Assembly (NCBI GenBank): GCA_045578625.1
Contig: JAZNKN010000015.1
Location: 1-38,118, forward strand
From: RGIG3009 sp045578625
GTDB lineage: Bacteria > Bacillota > Clostridia > Oscillospirales > Acutalibacteraceae
Reading direction: 5' to 3'
Length of the DNA stretch: 38,118 nucleotides
Part shown: piece after piece, positions 6,749 through 14,756 of the stretch
Position numbering within the stretch: the stretch's first letter is position 1
How the letters are laid out: each line of letters opens with the position of its first letter
Notes under the pieces: model-generated
What the model was told of the DNA's origin: nothing
Database searches by the model: none
The model's input: only the letters and a program-made list of their open reading frames with translations
Made by a program: the position numbers and the translations under genes

Positions 6749-7555
6749 ATGACCATCGCTGTGTTAGTGGTTGCACTGCTGATTTTTTTATTGTTGTATC
6801 TGATCTTTCCGTCGCCGCGCCGCCATCGCGACAGGCAGCTGCTGTCGGGGCGGTATATCGCACACCGCGGTCTGCACGGTCTGCGCGACGGTACACCGGA
6901 AAACTCGTTGGCGGCTTTTCGCGCGGCGATCGAGTGCGGCTATGCCATTGAGATCGATATTCATCTTACGGCGGATGGGGAAGTGGTCGTGTTTCACGAC
7001 GACAACGTCAGACGAATGTGCGGAGTTGAGGGCTGTGTAGAGCAGATGACGCTGGCAGAGCTCAAAGCGTTGCGTCTTGCCGGTACCGAGGAGCAGATCC
7101 CCACGCTGCAGGAATGCTTGGCATTGGTGAACGGTCAGGTGCCGCTGCTTATTGAGTTCAAGTGTCTCTCGGTCGATCTGTGCAACCGACTGTGTTGCGC
7201 GGCGGATGCGATCCTCGAAAAATACGAGGGTGCATATTGCATCCAATCGTTTTATCCGTTTGTGCTGCGGTGGTACCGCAAGCATCGTCGGGAGGTGTGT
7301 CGGGGACAGCTTTCCTCGGCCTTTTGCGGCGAAGCGCTGCACAAGCGGTTGTTAGGATGCTTGGTATTTAACTTTTTAGCGCGTCCCGATTTTATTTCCT
7401 ACGATCATAACTTTGCGGGTCACCCTTGCCGCCGTCTGTGCGGCAGGCTGGGAGCGTATCCGGTGGGGTGGACATTCCACGATCAGACAGCGTTGGATCG
7501 CCACCGCAAGGATTTTAATACATACATTTTTGAGGGCTTTATTCCCGAGGAGTAA
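6749..7555 (+). CDS. Membrane-anchored glycerophosphodiester phosphodiesterase
   Basis: The protein has 268 residues. One N-terminal transmembrane helix (residues 2-20) is followed by a GDPD catalytic domain: AHRGLHG (H39, R40), GTPENSLAAF (E51), EIDIHLTADG (E68, D70) and VFHDD (H83), the metal and catalytic residues of the family. It hydrolyses glycerophosphodiesters to glycerol-3-phosphate plus an alcohol, probably at the membrane. ATG 6749 lies two bases after the MFS stop, so translation is probably coupled. The ORF can be extended to a TTG six bases upstream, but that would overlap the previous stop and has no ribosome site. Confidence 0.85.
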   Translation: MTIAVLVVALLIFLLLYLIFPSPRRHRDRQLLSGRYIAHRGLHGLRDGTPENSLAAFRAAIECGYAIEIDIHLTADGEVVVFHDDNVRRMCGVEGCVEQMTLAELKALRLAGTEEQIPTLQECLALVNGQVPLLIEFKCLSVDLCNRLCCAADAILEKYEGAYCIQSFYPFVLRWYRKHRREVCRGQLSSAFCGEALHKRLLGCLVFNFLARPDFISYDHNFAGHPCRRLCGRLGAYPVGWTFHDQTALDRHRKDFNTYIFEGFIPEE

Positions 7556-7566
7556 GCGAGGAGTAT

Positions 7567-8244
7567 ATGCAAGACTGGAAGATCATCGCACGGATCCATA
7601 ACGATTTTTCCGACAAATTCGGTATTCCGCGCCAAAGCGGTTTGGTGCCGGAGATGTCGTCGCTGATCGTGTTTGAGGAGCCGTATCGCAACCGTGAGGC
7701 GTTGCGTGGTATTGAAGACTATTCGCATCTGTGGCTGCTTTGGCAGTTTTCCGAAGCACGGCGGGAGGAGTGGAGTCCCACCGTTCGGCCGCCGCGGCTG
7801 GGTGGTAACCGGCGTATGGGTGTGTTTGCCACACGCTCGCCGTTTCGGCCGAACCCGATCGGCTTGTCATCGGTAAAGCTGTTGGGCGTAGAGCAAACAG
7901 CCGAAGGGCTTGCTCTGCGGGTAGCCGGTGCGGATCTGTTGGATGGCACGCCGATCCTGGATATCAAGCCGTATCTGGCGTACACGGATTCTCATCCGGA
8001 GGCGGTGGGCGGTTTTGCCGATGCCTTCGTGGACTATGCGCTGACGGTGGAATTTCCGGAAGATCTGCTTGCTCGAATCGCGCCGGACAAGCGTGAGAGC
8101 TTATCAGCGGTGCTGCGGCAGGATCCGCGTCCGTCGTATCAGCACGATCCCGAGCGGATCTACGCCTTGGATTTTGCCTCGTACACCGTGCGGTTTCGTG
8201 TGCAGGATAAGCTGCTCACGGTTACCGATGTGATCGAGCGATAA
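7567..8244 (+). CDS. trmO: tRNA (N6-threonylcarbamoyl-A37) methyltransferase TrmO
   Basis: The protein has 225 residues. An N-terminal beta-barrel (UPF0066/TsaA) domain contains DYSHLWLLW, the SAM-site stretch RMGVFATRSPFRPNPIGLS, LDGTPILDIKPY and DPRPSYQ near 184-190, all hallmarks of TrmO/YaeB. It N6-methylates t6A37 in tRNA. GAGGAG precedes ATG 7567. It is the last gene of the MFS-GDPD-trmO transcription unit and is followed by a terminator. Confidence 0.93.
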   Translation: MQDWKIIARIHNDFSDKFGIPRQSGLVPEMSSLIVFEEPYRNREALRGIEDYSHLWLLWQFSEARREEWSPTVRPPRLGGNRRMGVFATRSPFRPNPIGLSSVKLLGVEQTAEGLALRVAGADLLDGTPILDIKPYLAYTDSHPEAVGGFADAFVDYALTVEFPEDLLARIAPDKRESLSAVLRQDPRPSYQHDPERIYALDFASYTVRFRVQDKLLTVTDVIER

Positions 8245-8248
8245 AAAG

Positions 8249-8276
8249 ACAGCCTGCCGGACGGCAGGCTGTTTCT
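8249..8276. terminator. Bidirectional terminator between trmO and the Xre gene
   Basis: Stem ACAGCCTGCCG / CGGCAGGCTGT with T-rich tracts on both sides, serving the convergent genes. Confidence 0.9.
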
Positions 8277-8755
8277 TAATTGTCGTTATCGGGGAAAGCG
8301 TCGGGATCCAGAATAATATCCTTGTCGTTGGGATCCAGCATCAGTTTTTGCATGGCTTCAGCAGTTTCTGAGATGTCGCTCAAAAATTCGTGACGGTCCT
8401 TTTCCAATAGTTGTCTGTAATACAAAACCAGCAGCTGTTCCTCGGTGGTCAGCTTGGCAATGGAGGTGGGAAGCACCAAATGACTGGGGGATTCCGCCGC
8501 TTCTTCGTCGGAGTCCCGCAACAGCGCCGCGATCTCGTCCTCACCACCTACAAGCTCGTCCATGGAAATGCCGAACAACGAAGCCATCAGGCATAGCTTA
8601 CTGATGGAGGGGAACACCTGCCCCAATTCATAATACGATAGTGTAGAGCGATCAATGCCGGCGGCTTGGGAGAGAATGTCCTGCGTGAGGCTGCACTCCG
8701 AGCGGATCGCTTTCAGACGCGCGGCAAACAATCGTATATTTTCTTGATTCAGCAT
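8276..8755 (-). CDS. Xre/Cro-family transcriptional repressor
   Basis: The protein has 159 residues. An N-terminal HTH_3 domain (about 6-62) contains LTQDILSQAAGIDRSTLSYYELG as helices 2-3, followed by an acidic linker and a helical C-terminal region probably used for oligomerisation. ATG 8755 is preferred because AAGG lies 9 bases upstream; an in-frame ATG at 8764 overlaps that site. A perfect 10-bp inverted repeat lies directly upstream over the likely promoter, which suggests autorepression. The nearby tRNA-Thr promoter is not overlapped. The other targets are unknown. Confidence 0.85.
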   Translation of the reverse strand: MLNQENIRLFAARLKAIRSECSLTQDILSQAAGIDRSTLSYYELGQVFPSISKLCLMASLFGISMDELVGGEDEIAALLRDSDEEAAESPSHLVLPTSIAKLTTEEQLLVLYYRQLLEKDRHEFLSDISETAEAMQKLMLDPNDKDIILDPDAFPDNDN

Positions 8756-8766
8756 AGTAAACATCC

Positions 8767-8794
8767 TTACTGTTAACGATCTTATTAACAGTAA
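8767..8794 (-). promoter_or_regulatory. Palindromic operator of the Xre gene
   Basis: TTACTGTTAA, 8 bases, then TTAACAGTAA: two 10-base arms, perfectly symmetric. It overlaps a plausible minus-strand promoter (-35 TTGTCG, 17 bp, -10 TAATAA) and ends 11 bases before the Xre start. Confidence 0.75.
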
Positions 8795-8847
8795 ACCATA
8801 ATTCGACAAAATTTGCAAGAAAAATTCCCTTTCCTTAAAAATTTCTC

Positions 8848-8876
8848 TTGACGAGGCGAGGGAACTTTGCTATAAT
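8848..8876 (+). promoter_or_regulatory. Promoter of tRNA-Thr
   Basis: -35 TTGACG, a 17-bp spacer and -10 TATAAT. Confidence 0.85.
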
Positions 8877-8890
8877 ACAAAGGCTGTTAT

Positions 8891-8966
8891 GCTACCGTGG
8901 CTCAGCAGGTAGAGCAGCTCACTCGTAATGAGCAGGTCGTCCGTTCGAATCGGATCGGTAGCTCCA
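8891..8966 (+). tRNA. tRNA-Thr (anticodon CGT)
   Basis: Acceptor GCTACCG/CGGTAGC, D arm GGCTCAGCAGGTAGAGC, anticodon stem-loop CTCACTCGTAATGAG, T loop TTCGAAT and encoded CCA. It is 76 bases long. Confidence 0.96.
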
Positions 8967-8998
8967 AAGCCTCAAGGACGAAAGTTCTTGGGGCTTTT
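8967..8998 (+). terminator. Terminator after tRNA-Thr
   Basis: A 13-pair stem (AAGCCTCAAGGAC with GTTCTTGGGGCTT, GAAA loop), then TT. mnmA begins 30 bases later, so some read-through may drive it. Confidence 0.75.
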
Positions 8999-9028
8999 GC
9001 TTTCAAACAATCCGCAAAGGAGTATGGT

Positions 9029-10099
9029 ATGGATCGTCGTATTTTGGTCGGTATGAGCGGCGGCGTGGACAGTTCTATGGCGGCTTCCCTTCTGTTGGAG
9101 CAGGGAGAGTGCGCCGAAGGTGTTACGCTGCGCTTGTGTGCCGATCCCACGCAGGTGACGGAAAAAGCGTTGCAGGCGGAAAGCGATGCCGCCGCAGTGG
9201 CAGAGCGTCTGGGTATTCCACATCGGGTGTGGGATTACAGTGTGCTGTTCCGCGATACGGTGATAAATGATTTTGCCGCAGTCTATGAAAGCGGCGCTAC
9301 GCCGAATCCGTGCATCGTCTGCAACCGCTGTATCAAATTCGGCCGTATGCTGGAGCAGGCGCTGGAGGAGGGCTACGATGCCGTTGCCAGCGGTCATTAT
9401 GTGCGTTCGGAATGGGACGAGTCCTCGGGACGCTGGTTGCTGAAAAAAGCAGCCGATCCCGCACGGGATCAAAGCTACGTCCTGTATATGCTCACACAGC
9501 ACCAACTGGCTCACATCGTGTTTCCGCTTGGCGAATACAGTAAGCCCACGCTGCGCCAAATGGCAGAGGAACGGGGTCTGGTGACCGCCAGCCGTCCCGA
9601 CAGTCAGGATATCTGCTTTGTACCGGACGGTGATTATCTGACTTTTCTGGAGAACGATCTCGGGATGCGTTGTGCGCCCGGTCACTTCGTGGACGAGCAG
9701 GGGCGGACACTTGGTACACATCGTGGCATTGCCGCATATACCATCGGTCAGCGTAAAGGGCTCGGCATTGCCTTCGGTGAACCGCGTTTTGTCGTATCCA
9801 AGGATGCCGCCGCGAACACGGTAACGCTCGGGACGAGCGAACGGTTGTTTTCGGCAGAACTGATCGCCGAAAACGCCAATTGGATCTCCATTGCCGCCCT
9901 AACAGAGCCGCTGCGCGTGAGTGCGCGAACCCGCTATCAGCAGCGGGAAGCAGCCGCAACGGTGGAGCCGTACGGTGACCGTGGATTCCGTGTAATATTC
10001 GATGAACCACAGCGCGCGCTGACTCCGGGACAGGCCGTTGTTTTGTATCAGGGTGATCTAGTGGTCGGCGGCGGCACGATCGTGAGCAGAATTTCTTAA
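9029..10099 (+). CDS. mnmA: tRNA-specific 2-thiouridylase MnmA
   Basis: The protein has 356 residues, the usual family length. The PP-loop SGGVDS is at 10-15, NPCIVCN at 93-99 supplies the first catalytic Cys (C95), and DSQDICFV places the second at C196; IGQRKGLG is also present. MnmA thiolates U34 of tRNA-Lys, -Glu and -Gln using sulfur relayed from a cysteine desulfurase. ATG 9029 is chosen because AAAGGAG lies 8 bases upstream. The open frame runs back through the tRNA gene, which is not coding. A dedicated promoter is not obvious; it may be read from the tRNA promoter. Confidence 0.95.
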   Translation: MDRRILVGMSGGVDSSMAASLLLEQGECAEGVTLRLCADPTQVTEKALQAESDAAAVAERLGIPHRVWDYSVLFRDTVINDFAAVYESGATPNPCIVCNRCIKFGRMLEQALEEGYDAVASGHYVRSEWDESSGRWLLKKAADPARDQSYVLYMLTQHQLAHIVFPLGEYSKPTLRQMAEERGLVTASRPDSQDICFVPDGDYLTFLENDLGMRCAPGHFVDEQGRTLGTHRGIAAYTIGQRKGLGIAFGEPRFVVSKDAAANTVTLGTSERLFSAELIAENANWISIAALTEPLRVSARTRYQQREAAATVEPYGDRGFRVIFDEPQRALTPGQAVVLYQGDLVVGGGTIVSRIS

Positions 10100-10213
10100 A
10101 AAGTCAAAAAATGTCACAAACCAGTTGATTGCTTGTTTTTCAGAAAAAGAGCCCATAATATGCTTTGGAATAAATAGGTAGCCCTATTTTTACGCATGAG
10201 TGGAGGAAATCAA

Positions 10214-11386
10214 ATGGTATTTGGTATTCTGAAAGACATCAAAGAAGGCGAAAATCGCGTCATCTGTACGCCGATCGAGGTTGCTTCGATCGTTGCGGCG
10301 GGCCACACGGTTCTGGCACAGCGTGATTGTGGCTTCGGCTCGGGTTTTTCCAACGAGAAGTACGTCGAGGCCGGTGCTGAGATCGTGGATACGATGGAAG
10401 AAATGTACGCTCGTTGCGATTTTTTGGCCAAGGTCAAGGAGCTGTTCCCCTGCGAGTATGATCTTCTGCGTAAGGATCAACTGGTGTATTGCTGCATTCA
10501 TCCCGCCGGTCATCCGGAGGAAGTGGAAGCGATCCTGAAGAGCGGCTGCATCGCGCTGACCGCAGAGGACAGCCACCGCTACGGCTCTCCCAACTGCGAG
10601 GCTGCCGGTAAGCAGGGCGCGCTGTTCGGCTTGGAGTCCATGCTGACCATCAACGGCGGCAAGGGCAAGTTCGTCGGTGGCTTCGTCGGTGCTCCCGGTA
10701 TGAACGTGCTGATCCTCGGCGGCGGTGTTGTCGGCCAGGGCGCGCTGTCTGTGCTGCAGGCGCTGGGTGCCAACGTGACCGTGATGGATATCAACGCCGG
10801 TGTTCTGCGTATGCTGAGTGACCGTTATCACCAGAAGATCAATACCATGTTCTGCACCAAGGAAGCCATTGCTTTTCTGCTGCCGCAGACCGATATGGTC
10901 GTCAACTGCGTGAAGTGGCCCAAGCAGCGCACCGATTTCCTCATTGATAAAGAGATGCTTAAGCTGATGGAGCCCGGCAGCGTTCTGGTGGATATCTCCA
11001 ACGACGATCCCGGTGCGATCGAATCGAGCCACGAGACGCATCACGATGATCCGCGCTACGTCGTCAACGGTGTTGTTCACTACTGCGTCAGCAACATTCC
11101 GGGTGCGGTGGCACGATCCACCTCGGTGGCACTGGCGGCGGAGACGCTGCCCCTGCTGCTGAACATCCTCAACAACGGTCTGACCGAGGCGTGCGTGCGT
11201 GACGGCTTTATCCGTCGCTGCTTGACCGCCTACAAGGGTTATCTGACTCACGAGGAGACCAGCGCGATCCAGAACCGTCCGTGGATCCGTCCGGAGGACA
11301 TTTTGGGCATTGCTGACCGTGCTCTGGATCCGGCACCTCCGGCAACCGCCACGCGCAGCAACAACTTCATCAAGCTGCAATCGTGA
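10214..11386 (+). CDS. Alanine dehydrogenase/PNT-family oxidoreductase
   Basis: The protein has 390 residues with the AlaDH fold order. An N-terminal substrate domain contains AKVKE (K75) and CIHPAGH (H96). The Rossmann domain contains ILGGGVVGQG (168-177) and D192 for the ribose. HHDDPRYVVNGVVHY and NIPGAVARSTS match the conserved C-terminal stretch. The family interconverts L-alanine and pyruvate with NAD(H). The usual DQGG around the catalytic Asp reads NDDPG, and several other family motifs have drifted, so a related amino-acid specificity is possible. GGAGG at 10202-10206 supports ATG 10214. A 7-bp inverted repeat (AAATAGG/CCTATTT, 10172-10189) lies in the leader. I see no terminator before the next unit. 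Confidence 0.78.
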   Translation: MVFGILKDIKEGENRVICTPIEVASIVAAGHTVLAQRDCGFGSGFSNEKYVEAGAEIVDTMEEMYARCDFLAKVKELFPCEYDLLRKDQLVYCCIHPAGHPEEVEAILKSGCIALTAEDSHRYGSPNCEAAGKQGALFGLESMLTINGGKGKFVGGFVGAPGMNVLILGGGVVGQGALSVLQALGANVTVMDINAGVLRMLSDRYHQKINTMFCTKEAIAFLLPQTDMVVNCVKWPKQRTDFLIDKEMLKLMEPGSVLVDISNDDPGAIESSHETHHDDPRYVVNGVVHYCVSNIPGAVARSTSVALAAETLPLLLNILNNGLTEACVRDGFIRRCLTAYKGYLTHEETSAIQNRPWIRPEDILGIADRALDPAPPATATRSNNFIKLQS

Positions 11387-11524
11387 CGATGAAGAGATCG
11401 GCAGTCCGTATTCCCGTGAGATCCGGTTCCGGTATGCCGAGATGTCCGATAAGGCGTTCGTGCTTGAAGCGGGCGCCGCCGCTTTCCGGCGATAAGAAAG
11501 CAAAAATTTTGTCGTCCGGATGCA

Positions 11525-11553
11525 TTGACTTATGCGGCACGATATGCTAAAAT
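11525..11553 (+). promoter_or_regulatory. Promoter of the scfA-scfB operon
   Basis: -35 TTGACT, a 17-bp spacer and -10 TAAAAT. The ~140 bases between the upstream gene and this promoter show no convincing gene. Confidence 0.8.
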
Positions 11554-11587
11554 ACAATAAACTATAAAATCTTTGGGGGTACCGTCC

Positions 11588-11740
11588 ATGCAGCGTATTC
11601 AGACTTTGGATACCAAGAACCTGTGCGAAAGCGCGAAGAACGGCGGTTGCGGCGAGTGCCAGACCTCTTGCCAGTCCGCTTGCAAGACCAGCTGCGGCAT
11701 CGCCAATCAGCAGTGCGAAAACAAGCAGGAAGAAAAGTGA
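11588..11740 (+). CDS. scfA: SCIFF ranthipeptide precursor
   Basis: The peptide has 50 residues. It contains the SCIFF (six cysteines in forty-five residues) core GECQTSCQSACKTSC plus a downstream Cys (C21, C24, C28, C32, C36, C43). An extra Cys is present at position 13. In this family the maturase ScfB makes a thioether bridge from Cys to the alpha carbon of a Thr in the core. A strong promoter lies 34 bases upstream and a G-rich site (GGGGG) precedes ATG 11588. The maturase gene follows. The gene is under 60 codons, so length filters miss it. The cellular role of mature SCIFF is not established. Confidence 0.95.
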   Translation: MQRIQTLDTKNLCESAKNGGCGECQTSCQSACKTSCGIANQQCENKQEEK

Positions 11741-11752
11741 TCCAATTCCCAC

Positions 11753-11779
11753 AAATGCCGCCGAATGGCGTCATTTTTT
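11753..11779 (+). terminator. Weak terminator/attenuator between scfA and scfB
   Basis: Hairpin AAATG-C-CGCC / GGCG-T-CATTT with a GAAT loop and one mismatch, followed by TTT. It could lower maturase expression relative to the peptide. Confidence 0.6.
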
Positions 11780-11803
11780 GTGATAGTCAGGAGAAGTGAA
11801 CCA

Positions 11804-13186
11804 ATGCTACATTGCTATAAGCTCGGTGGACTGAATATCGTATTGGACGTGTATTCCGGCTCGATTCATCTGGTGGATGAGGTGGCGTACGATATTATTG
11901 AGCAATATGAGGATAAGACGCGTGAGGAGATCGTTGCCGATATTCTTGCCAAATATGCTGACCGTGAGGACGTGACCCGTGAGGATGTAGAGGTTTGCTG
12001 TGATCAGATCGAGGAATTGCAGCGTGCGGGTAAGCTGTTTGCGTCCGACACCTTTGCCGGTATGGCGGGTGACTTGAAGGAACGCAGTGCCGGCGTGGTC
12101 AAGGCACTTTGCCTGCACGTTGCCCATACCTGCAACCTAAACTGCGCGTATTGCTTTGCCAGTCAGGGGAAATACCACGGCGACCGCGCCGTTATGAGTC
12201 TGGAGGTCGGCAAGCGCGCGCTGGACTTTTTGATCGAAAATTCGCCCGGCCGCACCAATCTGGAGGTCGATTTCTTCGGTGGCGAGCCGCTGATGAACTT
12301 TGATATGATCAAAGAATTGGTCGCCTATGCCCGCGTGCGGGAAAAGGAGTGCGCAAAGAATTTCCGCTTTACCCTGACGACCAACGGCGTGCTGGTGGAT
12401 GACGATGTGATCGATTTTGCCAACCGCGAGATGAGCAACGTAGTGCTGAGTCTGGATGGACGAAAGGAGATCCACGACCGTTACCGTGTGGATTACGCCG
12501 GAAACGGAAGTTGGGAAAAGATCGTCCCGAAATTCCAGCGGTTTGTGGAAAAACGCGGCAACAAAAACTACTATATGCGCGGTACCTTTACCCACGCCAA
12601 TCCGGATTTTTTGAAGGATATTGAGGAGATGCTGTCCCTTGGCTTTACCGAGCTGAGTATGGAGCCGGTCGTGTGTGCGGCAGACGATCCGTCGGCGCTC
12701 ACCGAACAGGATAAGCCGGTGGTGATGGAGCAATATGAGCGCTTGGCGGAGCTGATGCTGCAGCAGTATCGCGAGGGCAAGCCGTATACCTTCTATCACT
12801 ATATGATCGACCTTAAGGGCGGCCCTTGCATCTACAAGCGGTTGTCGGGCTGCGGCTCGGGAACGGAATATATGGCGGTAACACCGTGGGGTGACCTGTA
12901 TCCCTGTCACCAGTTCGTGGGCGAGGAAAAATTCAAGCTCGGTGATATTTGGAGCGGCGTGACCAACACCGCCATTCAGGATGAGTTTGCCGCCTGTAAC
13001 GTGTATACCCGTCCGGAATGCAAGGATTGCTGGGCCAAGCTGTACTGCTCCGGTGGCTGCGCCGCCAACGCGTATCACGCAACCGGTTCGGTCAACGGTG
13101 TTTATGAGTACGGCTGTGATCTGTTCCGCAAGCGTATGGAATGCGCCATTATGCTGGAGGCAGCCAAAACGGTAGGGAACGTATAA
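11804..13186 (+). CDS. scfB: SCIFF radical SAM maturase
   Basis: The protein has 460 residues. The N-terminal peptide-binding RRE-like region starts LHCYKLGGLNIVLDVYSG. The radical SAM core has CNLNCAYC (C110, C114, C117) for the SAM-cleaving 4Fe-4S cluster and FFGGEPLMN at 158-166. The C-terminal SPASM domain includes GCGSGTEYMAVTPWGDLYPC and CKDCWAKLYCSGGC, binding auxiliary clusters. It installs the thioether cross-link in ScfA. AGGAG precedes ATG 11804; the open frame 39 bases further upstream has no ribosome site. Its stop overlaps the start of the next gene (TAATG), so the downstream decarboxylase is probably translationally coupled. Confidence 0.95.
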   Translation: MLHCYKLGGLNIVLDVYSGSIHLVDEVAYDIIEQYEDKTREEIVADILAKYADREDVTREDVEVCCDQIEELQRAGKLFASDTFAGMAGDLKERSAGVVKALCLHVAHTCNLNCAYCFASQGKYHGDRAVMSLEVGKRALDFLIENSPGRTNLEVDFFGGEPLMNFDMIKELVAYARVREKECAKNFRFTLTTNGVLVDDDVIDFANREMSNVVLSLDGRKEIHDRYRVDYAGNGSWEKIVPKFQRFVEKRGNKNYYMRGTFTHANPDFLKDIEEMLSLGFTELSMEPVVCAADDPSALTEQDKPVVMEQYERLAELMLQQYREGKPYTFYHYMIDLKGGPCIYKRLSGCGSGTEYMAVTPWGDLYPCHQFVGEEKFKLGDIWSGVTNTAIQDEFAACNVYTRPECKDCWAKLYCSGGCAANAYHATGSVNGVYEYGCDLFRKRMECAIMLEAAKTVGNV

Positions 13187-14526
13187 TGAACACACCGATC
13201 TGTGATTTTGTACGGCAGTATGCCGAAGACAATGCTTTGCGTCTGCACATGCCGGGACATAAGGGACAACCGATCCTCGGTATTGAGTCGCGGGATATCA
13301 CCGAGATCGACGGTGCGGATGTTCTGTATACCGCCGACGGCATCATTCGTCAGAGCGAAGAAAATGCCGCAGCGCTGTTCGGTACGGCCAAAACCGTTTA
13401 CTCGGCCGAAGGATCGTCCTTGGCGGTACGCGGTATGGTGTATCTGGCGTTGCTGTATGCCAAGACGGTCGGCAAGCGACCGGTGATCGCTGCCGCACGT
13501 AACGCGCACAAGACGTTTATGACCGCAGCAGCGTTGTTGGACGTTGAGATCGATTGGCTGTATCCGGATCGCCGCGATACACTGCTTACGTGTGCGATCA
13601 GCGCCGATGCGGTAGAAAACTATCTGCGTCATACCTCGGAAAAGCCGATTGCGGTGTATGTTACCAGTCCGGATTATCTGGGCAACGTGCAGGATATTCA
13701 AGGCATTGCCGCAGTGTGCCACCGCCACGGTGTGCTGCTGTTGGTGGATAATGCCCACGGCGCATATTTGCATTTTCTGCCCGAGTCTTGCCATCCCATA
13801 GCGCTGGGGGCTGACGCCTGCTGCGATTCGGCGCACAAGACTCTGCCGGTGCTGACCGGCGGTGCCTACCTGCATATTTCGTCTACTGCGCCATCACTGT
13901 TTTGCGAGCGAGCAGAGGACGCCCTTTCGCTGTTTGCTTCGACCAGTCCTTCGTATCTGATCCTGCAGTCATTGGATGCGGCCAATGCCTATTTGGCAAA
14001 CGGCTACCGCGAACGGCTTGTGGCGTTTATCGCTGAAGCGGATGCCCTGAAAGCCGAACTGAAAAACGCCGGATTTATGCTGTGCGGTAACGAGCCGCTC
14101 AAGCTGACCGTTGCGGCCAAGGCGTATGGCTATACCGGCACGGCGTTGGCGGCTCTGCTTGCCGAAAAAGGGGTCATTTGCGAGTTTTCCGATCCGGACT
14201 TCCTGGTTATGATGCTGACGTCGGAAATCGGCGGAGAGGGGCTGCAACGCCTGAAAACAGCTTTGCTGTCGGTGCCGCGCCGCGAGCCGATCATCGCGCC
14301 GGCACCGCCCGCCCCGCATCCGGAACGCGTGCTGTCGCCGCGCGAGGCGTTGCTTGCACCGTCGGTGGAATGCGAGCTGTCGCAGTGTAGCGGCCGCGTG
14401 TTGGCTTCGGCGGCGGTGACGTGTCCGCCGGCGATCCCGGTAGTCGTCTGCGGCGAACGGATCGATGAGGAGGCACTGCGGTGCTTTGCGTATTACGGCC
14501 TTACCTCGTGCCGTGTTATTGAATGA
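13186..14526 (+). CDS. PLP-dependent Orn/Lys/Arg decarboxylase-family protein
   Basis: The protein has 446 residues. HMPGHKG at 21-27 is the family N-terminal motif. The aspartate aminotransferase fold includes SAEGSS (73-78, phosphate binding), VDNAHGA (D188, H191) and SAHKTLPVLTG with the PLP lysine at K218. It resembles the short Gram-positive SpeA/CadA-like decarboxylases that make a polyamine or cadaverine from a basic amino acid. The usual VDEAHG reads VDNAHG. ATG 13186 shares a base with the scfB stop, placing it in the SCIFF operon. Which amino acid is used cannot be told from the sequence. Confidence 0.85.
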   Translation: MNTPICDFVRQYAEDNALRLHMPGHKGQPILGIESRDITEIDGADVLYTADGIIRQSEENAAALFGTAKTVYSAEGSSLAVRGMVYLALLYAKTVGKRPVIAAARNAHKTFMTAAALLDVEIDWLYPDRRDTLLTCAISADAVENYLRHTSEKPIAVYVTSPDYLGNVQDIQGIAAVCHRHGVLLLVDNAHGAYLHFLPESCHPIALGADACCDSAHKTLPVLTGGAYLHISSTAPSLFCERAEDALSLFASTSPSYLILQSLDAANAYLANGYRERLVAFIAEADALKAELKNAGFMLCGNEPLKLTVAAKAYGYTGTALAALLAEKGVICEFSDPDFLVMMLTSEIGGEGLQRLKTALLSVPRREPIIAPAPPAPHPERVLSPREALLAPSVECELSQCSGRVLASAAVTCPPAIPVVVCGERIDEEALRCFAYYGLTSCRVIE

Positions 14527-14529
14527 AAA

Positions 14530-14556
14530 AAGCGATCGTCATTGAACGATCGCTTT
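14530..14556. terminator. Bidirectional terminator, decarboxylase / small ORF
   Basis: AGCGATCG / CGATCGCT stem with an 8-base loop, T run on the plus side and the complementary tract on the minus side. It lies between convergent genes. Confidence 0.85.
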
Positions 14557-14561
14557 TTGTA

Positions 14562-14726
14562 TTAGGGGGGATCCGTCTCCTGTGCCGCTTTACACTTGGA
14601 GAAACTGTCTATCACCAGGCTTCGCAGATGCTCGGCACGATCCGCAGGCATCGGATGCGCCGCCTGATCCTCGGCAAAAAGATAGTACAAATTGTAATGC
14701 TCGCGCGTGCCGTGTGTCTGCGTCAA
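14562..14726 (-). CDS. Uncharacterised 54-residue soluble protein
   Basis: The 55-codon frame starts with TTG at 14726. AAAGGAGTG lies 8 bases upstream on the minus strand, a better ribosome site than many neighbours have. The product starts (M)TQTHGTREHYNLYYLFAE and ends AAQETDPP. It is soluble, rich in His/Tyr/charged residues, with one Cys (C45) and a helix-like middle (DRAEHLRSLVIDSFSKCK). It begins 30 bases after the transglutaminase-like lipoprotein stop on the same strand and ends at a bidirectional terminator, so it closes that operon. I do not recognise a family. Too short for common ORF cut-offs. Confidence 0.65.
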   Translation of the reverse strand: MTQTHGTREHYNLYYLFAEDQAAHPMPADRAEHLRSLVIDSFSKCKAAQETDPP

Positions 14727-14756
14727 TCGTGTCACTCCTTTCCACTCAGGTGAGGA

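Noticed and set aside
8897..9028. N-terminal extension of MnmA through the tRNA-Thr gene
   Set aside because: The extension translates tRNA sequence; the ribosome site and conserved start point to 9029.
11390..11551. 53-codon frame between ald-like gene and scfA
   Set aside because: No ribosome site, biased composition, overlaps the scfA promoter; no sign of a real protein.
10190..11752. 520-residue minus-strand open frame
   Set aside because: It lies antisense to the alanine-dehydrogenase-like gene and scfA, has Gln/His/Arg-rich shadow composition and no recognisable domain.
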